Below are positions 12,771 through 22,745 of a stretch of 64,000 nt of DNA, piece by piece. Position 1 is the first letter of the stretch; each line of letters starts with the position of its first letter. Under the pieces are notes generated by a model that was not told the origin of the DNA, did not search any database, and saw nothing but the letters and a program-made list of their open reading frames with translations. Both the position numbers and the translations under genes were made by a program. The stretch lies in NCBI GenBank assembly GCA_037447655.1, contig JBBHKE010002620.1:348644-412643 (forward strand). The letters run 5' to 3'. The DNA comes from Zygnema cylindricum (lineage: Eukaryota > Streptophyta > Zygnematophyceae > Zygnematales > Zygnemataceae).

Positions 12771-13655
12771 TTGGGAGCCCTTGGTTTGAACTTGTCGGTC
12801 ACATTTTTCCGCCCCCCCCTCCATAATTTCCAACCGGTTTCCTAGAATCATTGTTCCTCCAATCGGTTCGTACTGCCAAAGCTTGCCCACTCTTTCCTCC
12901 CCTTTGGATCTCAATCGTATGCTCTCGAACGAGAATCACCCCTACCACTGAATTCCATATTCACCTTTAGTCTGACAAGTCTTGCACACAGTTAACTATG
13001 TTCTCGAACTCATCTGGCAACTTCATAAGTAAGCCGTTAACCTTCATCTTTTCAGTTTCAACTTGTCAGCACTCTCTAGCTCCATGAAAAGTGTTGTGAG
13101 TTCATACAAAAATCTAACATTTTTCCCCTTTTTATACATATGCGTCAATTTTCGGATCATCCTACTGCTGTTGCTCAATCATACCACTTTGGTACATCTC
13201 TATGAGAGCCACCCAAAAATCGGTTGCCCTCTCTACTTCCAAATGAGAAGATGCAAGCCGTTGAGTAAGATGTCGGAGGATGAAGAACCTTCCAACCATA
13301 TTGATGTAGTTCCAGGTATCAGTATCATTCTCTTCGTTCCTCAGAAGAGGTGACATGAATGCTGAACCCGTTGCTATTGGTGTGATCGTCTCTTTCTCCT
13401 TTCCTTTGTCCACCACCTCCCCTTCCTTTGTCTCCTCCGTTGGAGATGGATCTGCATATCTTGTAAATCTGCTTTTGTAAACCGTGGAGGGATCCCAAGA
13501 CTGGGTGGACGCCTCACCCGTCCCCTCGCTATTCCCCAAAATATTTTTTCACATAGAGCTTCTGTCATCATACTTTCTCAGTATATAAAGCTAGTTCCAT
13601 TAAAGATGGGTACCCTAGAGGGTGGGCCCATTACCTGCAACCGTGAGATCTCCAT
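12771..13655 (-). pseudogene. Copia A3 gag pseudogene
   Basis: Gag region upstream of the zinc knuckle. Pieces include GALCEKIFWGIARG (13571-13374) and an overlapping frame with ENDTDTWNYINMVGRFFILRH (~13330-13270), homologous to A1 and A2 Gag. At least one frameshift separates them. The N-terminus crosses the primer-binding site, as in sister elements. Confidence 0.82.
13621..13635 (-). promoter_or_regulatory. A3 primer-binding site (half-tRNA-iMet type)
   Basis: Minus strand GGTAATGGGCCCACC directly abuts the 5' LTR (starts 13636). Apart from one base it equals the A1/A2 site GGTTATGGGCCCACC, complementary to the anticodon arm of initiator tRNA-Met (…GGGCCCATAACC), not to the tRNA 3' end. 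Confidence 0.75.
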
Positions 13656-14678
13656 AGGTCCTCAAAGTAGGCAGCTCACACGAAGCCTCTTGGATAACCC
13701 TGACCCCTTTGTGTTTTAGCAAGAATAACTACCACTTCAGCGATAAAAAACTTTGACCACATTACCCATGTGAAGGCAAGACTCCCCTGAGTCGAAAACA
13801 AAAAAAATCTCTGAATTCGCTCTTCTGAGTAGTAAGTTATGAGTGGTCCAAGATGACCTTTTGTACAAAAGCTCTCTTGAAGAGAGGGTCCTATCTACCA
13901 AATTTACCTAAGTCCTATCTCTCTCTAAAACTCTGTCTATTGAAGTACGGCACCAATCATAATACATTGTCGTACCAAAAGGTACAGGTACCGATGTAGT
14001 TTTTGTATGTCCATTGTACGACATGGCCAACAAATTGACACATGTTATATTTGGATTCGTTTATGTAATCCTCGGAGATGGCGAAATCTAATGTGGTTGT
14101 GCCATGTGTCAATCGATGTGGCGGTGACCGCAAACCGCCAAAATCGTATTTCATGATCTTGGCATCTTTCGCGGCCTGATCAAAACCGGGTTTCTATCGT
14201 AGCCGTTATAAATACTTGCACGATATTTATTTCCCTGTCGAAACAAAATGCGCAGTATTCTTTTCGGAACCGTAACGTACTCCATACTTTACAAAACTGT
14301 AACTATGCATGACGTATATATTTTCTATTAAATGAATTATTTCACGTCTAACTATTTAAATATTTGTCAAACCTTATATACTTTACCATTGGTCTTAGAC
14401 TTGTAGGATAAAGCAAACCGCTATTGGCTAACTTGACGGACGGTAGGTGCCAGGATCAAACCCTGGGTCTATCAAGTATCCATTTAGTAAATCTACTAAA
14501 AATAACTGCCTGTCTCTCTTTGGACAGCACACGCAGTCGTGGCTCTAGCTCCCTCAGCCTTCAGTGACTACGACAAGTGTGGGAGTTGAAGAGAGGAGTT
14601 AGAGGCAAACTGCCTCGCCTTCTTTTTTGTATTTCATTTTAGACATAGAAAATACTAAAACAACTATTAATTTCTACT
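13636..14678 (-). mobile_element. Copia A3 5' LTR
   Basis: Starts tgcaaccgtgagatc next to the primer-binding site and runs to attaatttctac. Clearly the partner of 8246-9296 but diverged throughout. The outer end abuts the A4 LTR head-to-head, so its terminal CA and the TSD are not preserved. The tRNA-like module lies at 14401-14462 (B-box-like aggatcaaacc 14452-14462). Confidence 0.85.
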
Positions 14679-14679
14679 G

Positions 14680-15735
14680 TGTAGAAATTAATGATCCATT
14701 TAAAGTATTTTCTAGGTCTAAATAGAAATATACAAAGAAGCCGAGGCTTTCTACCTCTAACTTCTCTCTCCAACTCTCAAACTTGTCGCAGTCACTGAGA
14801 AATTGGAGAGGGAGCTAGAGCCATGGCTACCTAGGCTAACCAGAAGTTTACGGGATTATATATTAGTTAGGAGTTATATTATTAAAAAGATATGGTGTCG
14901 GCTACAGGATTTGATCCTTGTACCTACCGGCCGGCAGGCAGCCGGTAGACGGTTGCCTTAACCGTTTAGTCTTCATTGAATGTTACGTAATGTAGGGTAT
15001 GATATTTATTTAACTGTTAGTGAGTAGGAAAATTCATTAAACTATAACTGATTACGGGAGACATAGATCCATAATTGTAAAAGTACGGATAGCGGAACGG
15101 ATAAGAAACCAATAGCGCGCATTTGTTTCTTTATAGAAAAGAATATCGCCCATGTATTTATTACGGCTACGATTAAATATAAATTTAATCGGACGGCCGG
15201 ATTTAACGCCGAGATCGCGGAAGAGGATTTCAGAGGTTTATGGACATCGCCACATTGGATGACACGTGGCGGAATAACATTGGATCGCGACATCTCTGAG
15301 GATTACGGGAACGAATCCGGACATACCACGTGTCGACATTTAGGCCATGTCGTACGATGTTCGTACAGAAAGTACACCGACAGCTGTAATTTTGTGTATG
15401 GAGCTGTATTCTGATTAGCTTCGTACATCAGTAGATAGAGTCTGTGAGAGAGATAGGACTTAGAAAAATTAGGAGATAGGACCCTCTCTCCTAGAGAGCT
15501 TTTGTACAAAATGTCAACTTTGACCCTCCATAACTTACTGCTCAGGGGAGCAAATTCAGAGATTCTTTTTGCTATCGACTCAAGGGAGTCTTGCCTTCAC
15601 AAGGGTGAAGTTGGTCAGAGTTATTGTCTGCCAGGGTTGTAGTTGTTTTTGCTGAAACACAAAGGGGTCAGTGTTATCCTAGAGGCTTCTTGGAAGCTGT
15701 CCACTCTGAGGACTTATGGAGGTCTCAGAGTTTCA
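14680..15735 (+). mobile_element. Copia A4 5' LTR
   Basis: Plus-strand LTR starting TGTAGAAATTAATG and ending ...tttca before the primer-binding site; ~1,056 bp, inverted relative to the A3 LTR. The tRNA-like module on the minus strand has one of the best A-box matches, rc of gccttaaccgtttagtc (14955-14971), with B-box GGATCAAATCC (14907-14917) and T5 at 14884-14888. Confidence 0.85.
14884..14990 (-). promoter_or_regulatory. tRNA-like Pol III-type module, A4 LTR
   Basis: Minus strand: GACTAAACGGTTAAGGC (14955-14971) resembles the D-arm/A-box of class II tRNAs (Leu/Ser type CGGTTAAGGC). A G/C-rich inverted stretch (ccggccggcaggcagccgg) sits where a variable arm would be. B-box-like GGATCAAATCC at 14907-14917, then five T. 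Confidence 0.55.
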
Positions 15736-16012
15736 GGTTATGGGCCCACCCTCTAGGGTACCAATCTTTAATGGAACTGGCTTCATATACTGGGAAAGTA
15801 TGATGATAGGAGCTCTATGTGAAAAAAGGTTTTGGGGGATAGTGAGTGGACGGTTGGGGCGTCGATCAAGTCTTGGAATTCCTCCAGGGTTTGGAGGAAG
15901 CAGATTCACCAGGAAACAGGATCCACCTTCAAGGGAGGAAACAAAGGAAAGAGAGGTGGTGGACAAAGGAAACGAGAAGGAGGCGACCACACGAAGAAAG
16001 CGAAATCGATAA
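15716..16012 (+). pseudogene. Copia A4 gag, N-terminal fragment
   Basis: Starts at an ATG inside the LTR: MEVSEFQVMGPPSRVPIFNG, then FIYWESMM and GALCEKRFWGIVSG, matching A1-A3 Gag. The primer-binding site GGTTATGGGCCCACC (15736-15750) is translated as part of it. It is open for 98 codons. Similarity to A Gag ends near 15990 and no pol follows, so the element is truncated. Overlapping frames are shadows. Confidence 0.8.
15736..15750 (+). promoter_or_regulatory. A4 primer-binding site (half-tRNA-iMet type)
   Basis: GGTTATGGGCCCACC immediately follows the LTR. It is complementary to the initiator tRNA-Met anticodon stem-loop, as in Drosophila copia. Confidence 0.8.
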
Positions 16013-16143
16013 GGTTTGCAAAGCCGTTAGGAGTTGTCCGTTCGGCGGTGGCTAAGAGCGTCATTGACAGGGCACGCAGCAAAAGAACTAGAAATGACAA
16101 AATTACAATCATATGCTCCTCTATTTTTTGTACAGCAAGTGTG
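16013..16143. other. Short unassigned spacer
   Basis: Between the A4 gag fragment and the solo LTR. No convincing coding similarity. It may be decayed E gag interrupted by the solo LTR. Confidence 0.3.
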
Positions 16144-17512
16144 ATTACTGTTGTTCTTTGGTCTAAAATAGACCGCAGAAGCCACCCAAACTATCATGCA
16201 AAAAAGCTAAGCAAAAATAGGTCGACGAACAATCATTTGAAATGCATCCTCCATTTAACATACAACAACATTTAGGGTTTCATGGAATAATCAACATAAA
16301 TAAACCCTATGACACCATCTAAGGTTTGATGGAATAATCGACATAAACAAACCCTAGGACAAATGCATAAATAATGCATATCAAACAAACATAAAATAAC
16401 ATAAATAAATAATAACAAAAAGAGTCCAATCTCACATAAACATTAGATAAACAAAAGTATATCAATAAACATATTACTCAAATGCATGACCTAATCGGCA
16501 ACCCTAAAAGTCTACATCTTCGGTCCCTACTTTTCTAACCAGCATTGATGATTAATTTCTAACAAAGCTCATTCCTATATATACACTTGTGAGCTGTCAA
16601 TGAATCACTAACTGCCTAGATATCCAACATAACTCCCACTAAAAACATAATATCCTATTACGACAAAAATCCTAACTGGAAATTACGTAACTATCATTAT
16701 GTCCTATTTAAATATGATAACCTACTATTAAGAATAAATTAATCGTAAGCGTACACCTGAAAGTCAGGCAATCGTAAGCGTATACTTGTCTGCAAATACG
16801 ATATTTTACACACACAAATTAAACCGTCGAAACCCTAATTGACCACGTAAATATAAACGTCATGATCAACACTAATTTATTAATGTAAATAAGACAAATA
16901 AATGTTGTTCCAAATATTTACAGGTACACACAATCTTATGCTGAGTCATGGCGAATAAATCAGCAGGACTTCGTGAATCTCGTCAAAGCATCCGGGACGT
17001 CCAAAAATAAATATCGTGTGATTGACGCGATTTCGCGTCACCACTACTTGAAAATAACGGCGGCCTTTTTCCGCCGTCCGTTACTCTTATTCGGAACCGT
17101 TGATGTCGCGAAGCGTGGTCACAAAAATCCAAACAAAATTCCACTTGACGAAACGACATCATGTCATCCAAATAATACCGTACCGTAACCACGTCATTTG
17201 CAATAAATCCGGCGTGTCACAAATAAAGTACAATTATCCAAATATGACGCTCAGAACTGTCGGCGTACATATTCAGATATTTCAAACATTTCATAACGGA
17301 TCGCTTCGCGATCCGCCATCCATTTTCTAGCGCATTCAGCACCACTCAATTTGTTCCTTACGGCATATTTATTTCACTCGTATACTTACTCCCCCGATCC
17401 ACAAATCTCTTCAAACCTCCACAGTACATCAGGTAAATATTAACGCACGAAACGTCGCGTGCGCACCAAATTTCACGTACGCGCGAAACTAAATCTTCAA
17501 AACAACAATTAC
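16144..17512 (-). mobile_element. Solo LTR, H-like, TSD ATTAC
   Basis: An LTR of 1,359 bp (16149-17507) begins TGTTGTTCTTTGG and ends ...cttcaaaacaaca, flanked by ATTAC at 16144-16148 and 17508-17512. No internal region is attached, so this is a solo LTR left by LTR-LTR recombination. Its terminal third (cggatcgcttcgcgatccgcc, 17297-17317) matches the H LTRs. It also has a run of short A-rich and cataaat-type repeats (~16300-16450). Confidence 0.8.
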
Positions 17513-17826
17513 TGCTCCAGTTTTGGCTGTCGAGTTGACATTGGTATGCCTTTCTCCTTTCGTTTCTCCCCATCCATCATGATAGTTTCTCCATTGTCCT
17601 CAGATTCTTTTGAGGCTCTAAGCACTCCTCTACCGAATCGTGATGGCTTTGGAAATCGGGCTCTTTCGAAACCTTGTTGGGCTCTAATGCTCGGTGGAGG
17701 ACACGTAACATACCCCGATACTATCCCCCAACGATGATTTTCAATTAAGGCGCCTCTCATCATACTTTTCGAATAAATAAACCCTTTTCATTCGAAAATG
17801 GATACCTAAGAGGGTGGGTCGATAAC
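17509..17826 (-). pseudogene. Family E gag fragment
   Basis: Minus strand: MMRGALIENHRWGIVSGYV (from 17763), the same motif as A Gag GALCEKRFWGIVSG but clearly another family. It is preceded by a degenerate primer-binding site (rc of gtgggtcgataac, 17814-17826) and the E LTR. It is cut by the solo LTR at 17507. Confidence 0.7.
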
Positions 17827-18023
17827 ATGAAATTTTGGGGCTCCATAGCCGCCCTGAATGGACAACTCAACTTAAGCCTCTAGAATAGCCTAGACCCAAT
17901 TTGGTTAGAACAAGAATAGCAGCCATCCAGAAAAGAAATAATTTTGACCACTCTCACACCTATGAGGAAAAGACTCACTTGAGTCCGGCGTCAAAAGAAT
18001 CACTGAAAACGCTCACTCGAGCG

Positions 18024-18445
18024 GAATGTTATGGTTGTTTAAAGTCAGCCTCGTTATATAGATGCTCTCTGAGAGAGAGGGACTAGAAAACTTTTTAAGT
18101 TCCTAAATCTTTCTCACAACCCCAATCTAGTTAATTATCTACCAATAAGAATTTCGTAACGTACAATTTGTGCAGAGGAAGGTACATTAGCTGTGGTACG
18201 ATTTTTACGATTTCTATATGACACCAATGAGAACGAATATTATGGCTGTTTAAATTCAGCCTTGTTATACAGATGCTCTCTGAGAGAGAGGGACTAGAAA
18301 AATTTCTAAGTTCCTGAATTCTACTCACAACCCCAATCTAGTAAATTATCAACCAATAAGAATTCCGTAACGTACAATTTGTGCAGACGAAGGGACATTA
18401 GCCGTAGTACGATTTTTACGATTTGTATATAACACGAATGAGGAG
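18024..18445 (-). repeat. ~211-bp tandem duplication in E LTR
   Basis: 18024-18234 and 18235-18445 both run from gaatNttatggNtgtttaaa through tgctctctgagagagaggga to a ccaatgag-like end. About 90% alike by eye. The unit spans the presumed transcription-start side of the LTR. Confidence 0.88.
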
Positions 18446-18559
18446 GATGTACTTAATATGTCCAACGCCATGCTTTTGTCTTGTCTCCCTCCTCCAACCT
18501 CTGGCGACCTGCCACGTGTCAATTGTGGCTCTGAGACAGCTGTACAGTTGAAAAAGTGC

Positions 18560-18700
18560 CACGTGTCAATTGTGGTTCTGTGACAGCGGCACACTTGAAG
18601 AAGAGGCTGCTGCAGTAGCCGCACAGTTGAAAAAGAGGATGTTGTAGTAGCCACCAAAATTGAAGAAGAGGCTGCTGTAGTAGCCATCACAGAAGTAGTA
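18560..18700. repeat. Minisatellite, ~30-35 bp unit
   Basis: Imperfect repeats of ttgaaRaagaggctgctg followed by tagtagccac, about four units, within the E LTR. A preceding pair repeats gtgccacgtgtcaattgtgg (ACGT-core motif). Confidence 0.7.
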
Positions 18701-19196
18701 GCTAGTTAGGAAGCCCTCACAAAAATCCACAATACCGAAAACTTCATAGTGAAGTTACATACAGACTAAAGACACAGTAAATATGCAAATCTGTGGCAAT
18801 ATTAACAATAACCCAAAAAACACATGCAAAATTTCACAATATTTTTAGCATAGATCTAAAAGATCTCTTTAATCAAAAATGGCAAAATAACATTCACAAT
18901 TTTTATTCAAAGTATTCTTACCCTAAAATTTTCTAAGTCGTAGCATCTTTGACGCTATATCCGAAAGCCGCCAAAATGTCCATTCCGGTATCGCGGTTGC
19001 AAAGACGAATGTCTGATCAAATATATTAACATGGTTGAAATTGTGTCCTTAACATGGTTAAAATTGCGTCCGTCCATGATGTCACATGTTGTCAGTTCAC
19101 ATGCGTCTCTTCGTCAGTTTGTTTGGTTAAATGAATCAGCCGCCTCATCATTGTTTAAATCATTATCATACCCAGTATGTGTAACAATTCTACAAC

Positions 19197-19281
19197 GACT
19201 TAGCGAATAGGGCGGCAGGCTACTTTGGACAATATAAGACCTAAGGTCAAATCCGAGCCCTCTTTGGTAAAATGACCTTTT
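19197..19281 (+). promoter_or_regulatory. tRNA-like Pol III-type module, E LTR
   Basis: A-box-like gacttagcgaataggg (19197-19212), B-box-like aggtcaaatcc (19244-19254), TTTT (19278-19281), antisense to the element. Same layout as in family A. Confidence 0.5.
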
Positions 19282-19463
19282 GTCTTTTGCTTCAGTCTAC
19301 CACCTTGGCCACCAATGCGGCAACCATGGTTTCATTCTCTTTAACTTTTTCTCTCTCTAACAAGAGTGTTACAAAAGTTTAACTATGAATTACCTTTTCT
19401 GCACTCTCTTTATTCTTTAGTCGCTTTTAAATTTTAGCCCCAATTTTCTCTGTAATAAATTAA

Positions 19464-19868
19464 CTAAGGAGAAGGTATTGGTTTGGTCATCATGTTTGCA
19501 ATCATTTCCTTATCTGATTTACGAAATAACTTAATAATTTTGTTTTCAACCTTTTCCTTGACAAAGCTTAGTCTAACATCCGTATGTTTTGCTTTGAAGT
19601 GATGTTTTGGATTAGCTACAATAGAGTTAGCAACTTGATAATCACAAAACACATTTTGAGTTTCGAACTTCATAAATCCAAGATCTTCAATGAGTGACTT
19701 CACCCACATCAACTCTTTAGTGGCTGCACAAAAAGCCATGTACTTAGCCTCCTTGGTGAACTGAGCAACTACTTTTTGTTGCGTGCTACTCAAATAGCAT
19801 GCACCAAATCCAATTTGCAATACATATCTAGTTGTGCATCGGCGTAAAGGCACATCCCCAAGACTAGC
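19464..19868 (-). pseudogene. Family E RNase H fragment
   Basis: Copia RNase H in one open frame: LGDVPLRRCTTRYVLQI, QQKVVAQFTKEAKYMAF, LMWVKSLIEDLG, HHFKAKHTDVRLSFVKEK, MIANMMTKPIPSP. It is directly followed on the high-coordinate side by an E LTR start (19869) with no RT, integrase or gag between. This means an internal deletion exactly to the LTR edge. The KxANSIVANPKHHFKAKH block is well preserved. Confidence 0.85.
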
Positions 19869-20762
19869 TGAAATTCTAGGGGCTCCATAGCCGCCTTGAA
19901 TTCCCAACTCAACCTAACCCTCTAGGATAACCCGGACCCACTTTTGATTGAACAAGAATAGCAGCCATGTAGGCAAGCAATAATTCTGTCCAGCCTCACC
20001 TCTCCGAGGACAAGACTCCCTTGAGTTTGCCGCAAAAAAATTACTGAAAGCACTCACCCGAGCGGAATGTTATGGTTGTTTAAAGTCAGCCTATTTATAC
20101 ATATGCTCTCTGATCTCTGAAAGAGAGGGACTAAAAAACTTTCTAAGTTCCTACATCCTACTGAAAACCCCTATCTAGTTAATTATCTATAAATAAGAAT
20201 ATTATAACGTACAATTTGTATAAAAGAAGGTATATTAGTTGAGGTACTATTTCTCAGCTTCATTACGACACCAATGAGGACGATGTACTTTACATGTCCG
20301 ATGCCATAATTTTGTCCCGTCTCCCTCCGCCGTCCTCTAACGACCTTTCACGTGTCAATCTATTAGATCTTTCGCATAAACTGCCAAAAGAGCCATCATG
20401 GTATGCCGGTACCCACGCAGACCGTGAGTTCATAATTTTCCAATTGATATTGTCCGTTCGATTCCAGAGGCGCGTCGAATGTTCTTTGCGTCTGTTTGTA
20501 CTTTGCGGCCATTTGTACTTTGGGGCCATCGTACTTTTCTCATTACTTATTCACCATTTTGTAGATTCTCATTAAATAAAAATATCCGCGTGTGAATTGT
20601 TTATATAATTATCAAACCCTATATTTGTTTTGATTATTCTACGACTCAACGGATAAGGTGGACTTCTAATAAAATTCCGTAAGACCTAGGATCAAATCCA
20701 AATCGATCTATAACTTTTGTCAAGTACTCCTCTCTCCCTCTCATTCTCTCTCTCTCCCTTAT
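19869..20762 (-). mobile_element. Family E LTR, right-truncated
   Basis: TGAAATTCTAGGGGC start, matching 17828 onwards, to a CT-rich tract where copia D LTR sequence takes over (~20763). tRNA-like module: A-box-like caacggataaggtgg (20648-20662), B-box ggatcaaatcc (20689-20699), TTTT (20715-20718). Confidence 0.78.
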
Positions 20763-21020
20763 CTATCACAACTTGTCATTTCAGGTATACCCACAGTATA
20801 AGGTGTATCAGGTTGTTAGATGTACGACAAGTTTGCCTCCGTATGTTCAGTAGTGAAGCTTGAGTATATATGAGTTTGTGTAAGTTTCTTGCTTGTTTTA
20901 CTTCGTAGATGACTACACCTGTATCCTCATTTTCTTCAGTCCCAGCAGTTATCTCAAAACAAAAGGTTATAGGTCCGCCTTCACGAATTTCAGTTTTTAA
21001 TGGGAGAGAATACTTATATT
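20763..21020 (+). pseudogene. Copia D LTR end and gag start
   Basis: The last ~200 bp of a D LTR (cttgtcatttcaggtatac..., matching 29520 onwards) run into gag: MTTPVSSFSSVPAVISKQ from 20908, then KVIGPPSRISVFNGREYLY. The primer-binding site (aaggttataggtccgcc, ~20962-20978) is a degenerate half-tRNA-iMet match and is translated. The frame is cut at 21020 by C(+), whose TSD ATATT lies at 21016-21020; the gag resumes at 26487. Confidence 0.78.
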
Positions 21021-21896
21021 TGTTTATTTTGGAAAGGTTTAAGTCTTAATAAATTAGTGTGACGGCAGAAAGACAAAAAAATATGGCGTAAAGAACATGC
21101 GTCGTCACTTAACTACATAACAGGTTTTTCGCAATGGCACCGACAACCACATATGCTTGTCACACATTGAACGAGACAAAGCAGCAGCCATGCAAATGGG
21201 TCAAAGCAATTGCGGTTATTCAGTACGGGACGACGCAATTGCGACGAAGCTGGGGTGACGTTGAATATGATTCGAACAAGACAATGCAGCTGTGGTTGAT
21301 CTGAATCAAGTCAATGGACGAGATTCATACTGATTTGTTGGCAGGTGTCTTTGCAACATGTAGATGAACTCATCTGAAAAATAGTAATTAAGCCGGCGGC
21401 AAGTAATTGTATTTACCTCTCAGTAATATTGATTGTACAGTGGTAAAATTAGATTTAACATGATTGGGAGTACTTGATCTTAGTGGCAGTTAGGATTTTG
21501 GACGTATTTCTCACGAACATTGGTATCAAAGGTATAACACTATGTAATAGGACAACTAGGAGTAGAAACTCACTACGAGTATAAACTTAGGACTTAGAAC
21601 ATTTGATGTATCGAAACTTCCAGACTGTGTAATTTATAGACTGTTTTGGGGAAACTTCTGAGTTGCATATCTTTGTGTATGTAAAATCAATTGGGCTGAA
21701 ACTTATAGAGTTGTCAGAATTTGTGATATTCTATATTGTGGTATAGTTTGAAGCAGTTTGGAATTTTGCGTCAAATTTGGAGAGCGGTAGAAAACAACTG
21801 TTGGGAAGGATTCTTGGTAAGATTTTGTGAGTGAATTATGTATACTTCTACTACTACTGTTGCTGCTCCACCTGCTCCAGTGGTAGTGGAACAACA
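21021..21896 (+). mobile_element. C(+) 5' LTR
   Basis: TGTTTATTTTGGAAAGG ... gtggaacaaca. The gag ATG (21838) is inside it, 59 bp before its end. It contains CAGCTG-type palindromes in a GC-richer U3 segment (~21170-21290). Confidence 0.9.
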
Positions 21897-22440
21897 GGTT
21901 ATGGGCCTGTCATCAAGAATTCCTATCTTCTCGGGGGAAAAATATGTTTATTGGGCGGATATGGTGGAAACACACTTCAAAAATGTTAATATTTTGGATA
22001 TTTTGGATGGTTCCCTGGTGGAAACAGATGCATCTTGGTCAAAGAAAAATTCGCAAGCTCAATCTATTCTAAAATTTTGTATCTCAAAAGAATAAGCTGT
22101 CTCGGAAAAAAATGAAAAGGCGATCGATATCTGGAAGTCTCTTAAAGATGATTATGAAAAGGCAAATGTTAGGAATAACTATTTTATTGACAAATTGGGA
22201 CTTCAACACCCAATAATGGCCAAATATGGTAACAAGTTTTGAATTTAATAGACTCCATGTTGTGCAGGTGGATCATTTCCTCGGCCAGCAGGCGCATTAC
22301 TAATGAGGGTCTTCCTAATTATGAAAGATCGTCTGATAGTTGAAACAAAATAAAGATATCTAGACTTTACAGTTAGCTATTAATTGATATTAGAGGAGGA
22401 AGTTGATTCTACTTAGTGCAAAGATTGTAGAGGCCTTTAA
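21838..22440 (+). pseudogene. C(+) gag, disrupted
   Basis: Starts MYTSTTTVAAPPAPVVVEQQ within the LTR and crosses the primer-binding site (GGTTATGGGCCTG, 21897-21909) as VMGLSSRIPIFSGEKYVYW. Then THFKNVNILDILDGSLVETD, typical of copia UBN2-type Gag. A stop (TAA at 22093) follows ISKE. Degraded gag similarity continues to ~22430 (WKSLKDDYEKAN). The zinc knuckle and protease are missing. Confidence 0.8.
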
Positions 22441-22745
22441 CACACACTTTAACAAAACGACTTAATTTAATCAGCAAAAAATAATTATGATCACAGAAGC
22501 CCCACGGAATCTACATGTATAGATTCAATGTTCTTTTGGCTGGCCAGTCAGGAAAAGCTGTGCAGTAGTGCTAACGAAGGAATGCTTTGATGGTGGGGCA
22601 AATGAGGTAGGGTCTCTGGGATGGCATGGGGCATCATCTTACCACCCCACCCACCCCACACCCTCCTTCCTTCCTCCTACCTGCCCAAACCCTACAACAC
22701 CGTCTTGTCTACCCCAAAAAATAATCCACACCCTACCATGCTTGT
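22441..22745. other. Unassigned insert replacing gag C-terminus and protease
   Basis: About 305 bp between degraded gag and the GAG-pre-integrase region. It includes a C-rich block (accccacccaccccacaccc region, ~22640-22740). No similarity to C(-) at the corresponding place, so it is probably filler DNA at a deletion. Confidence 0.5.

Larger units (their letters stand above)
17828..19397 (-). mobile_element. Family E LTR, enlarged and shared
   Basis: Starts tgaaattttggggctcc beside the gag fragment and ends ...accttttctgca before a polypurine tract (ctctcttta). It can therefore be the 5' LTR of the gag at 17509-17826 and the 3' LTR of the RNase H fragment at 19464. It is ~1,570 bp, lengthened by a 211-bp tandem duplication, a short-repeat block (18590-18690) and unassigned sequence (~18720-18950). 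tRNA-like module at 19197-19281. Confidence 0.75.

Noticed and set aside
8241-14683. TSD for A3
   Set aside because: Left flank ggaac has no partner because the right LTR end is fused to the A4 LTR.
15733-16275. Several overlapping ORFs around the A4 gag
   Set aside because: They are other frames of the gag fragment; only the 15716 frame matches A Gag.
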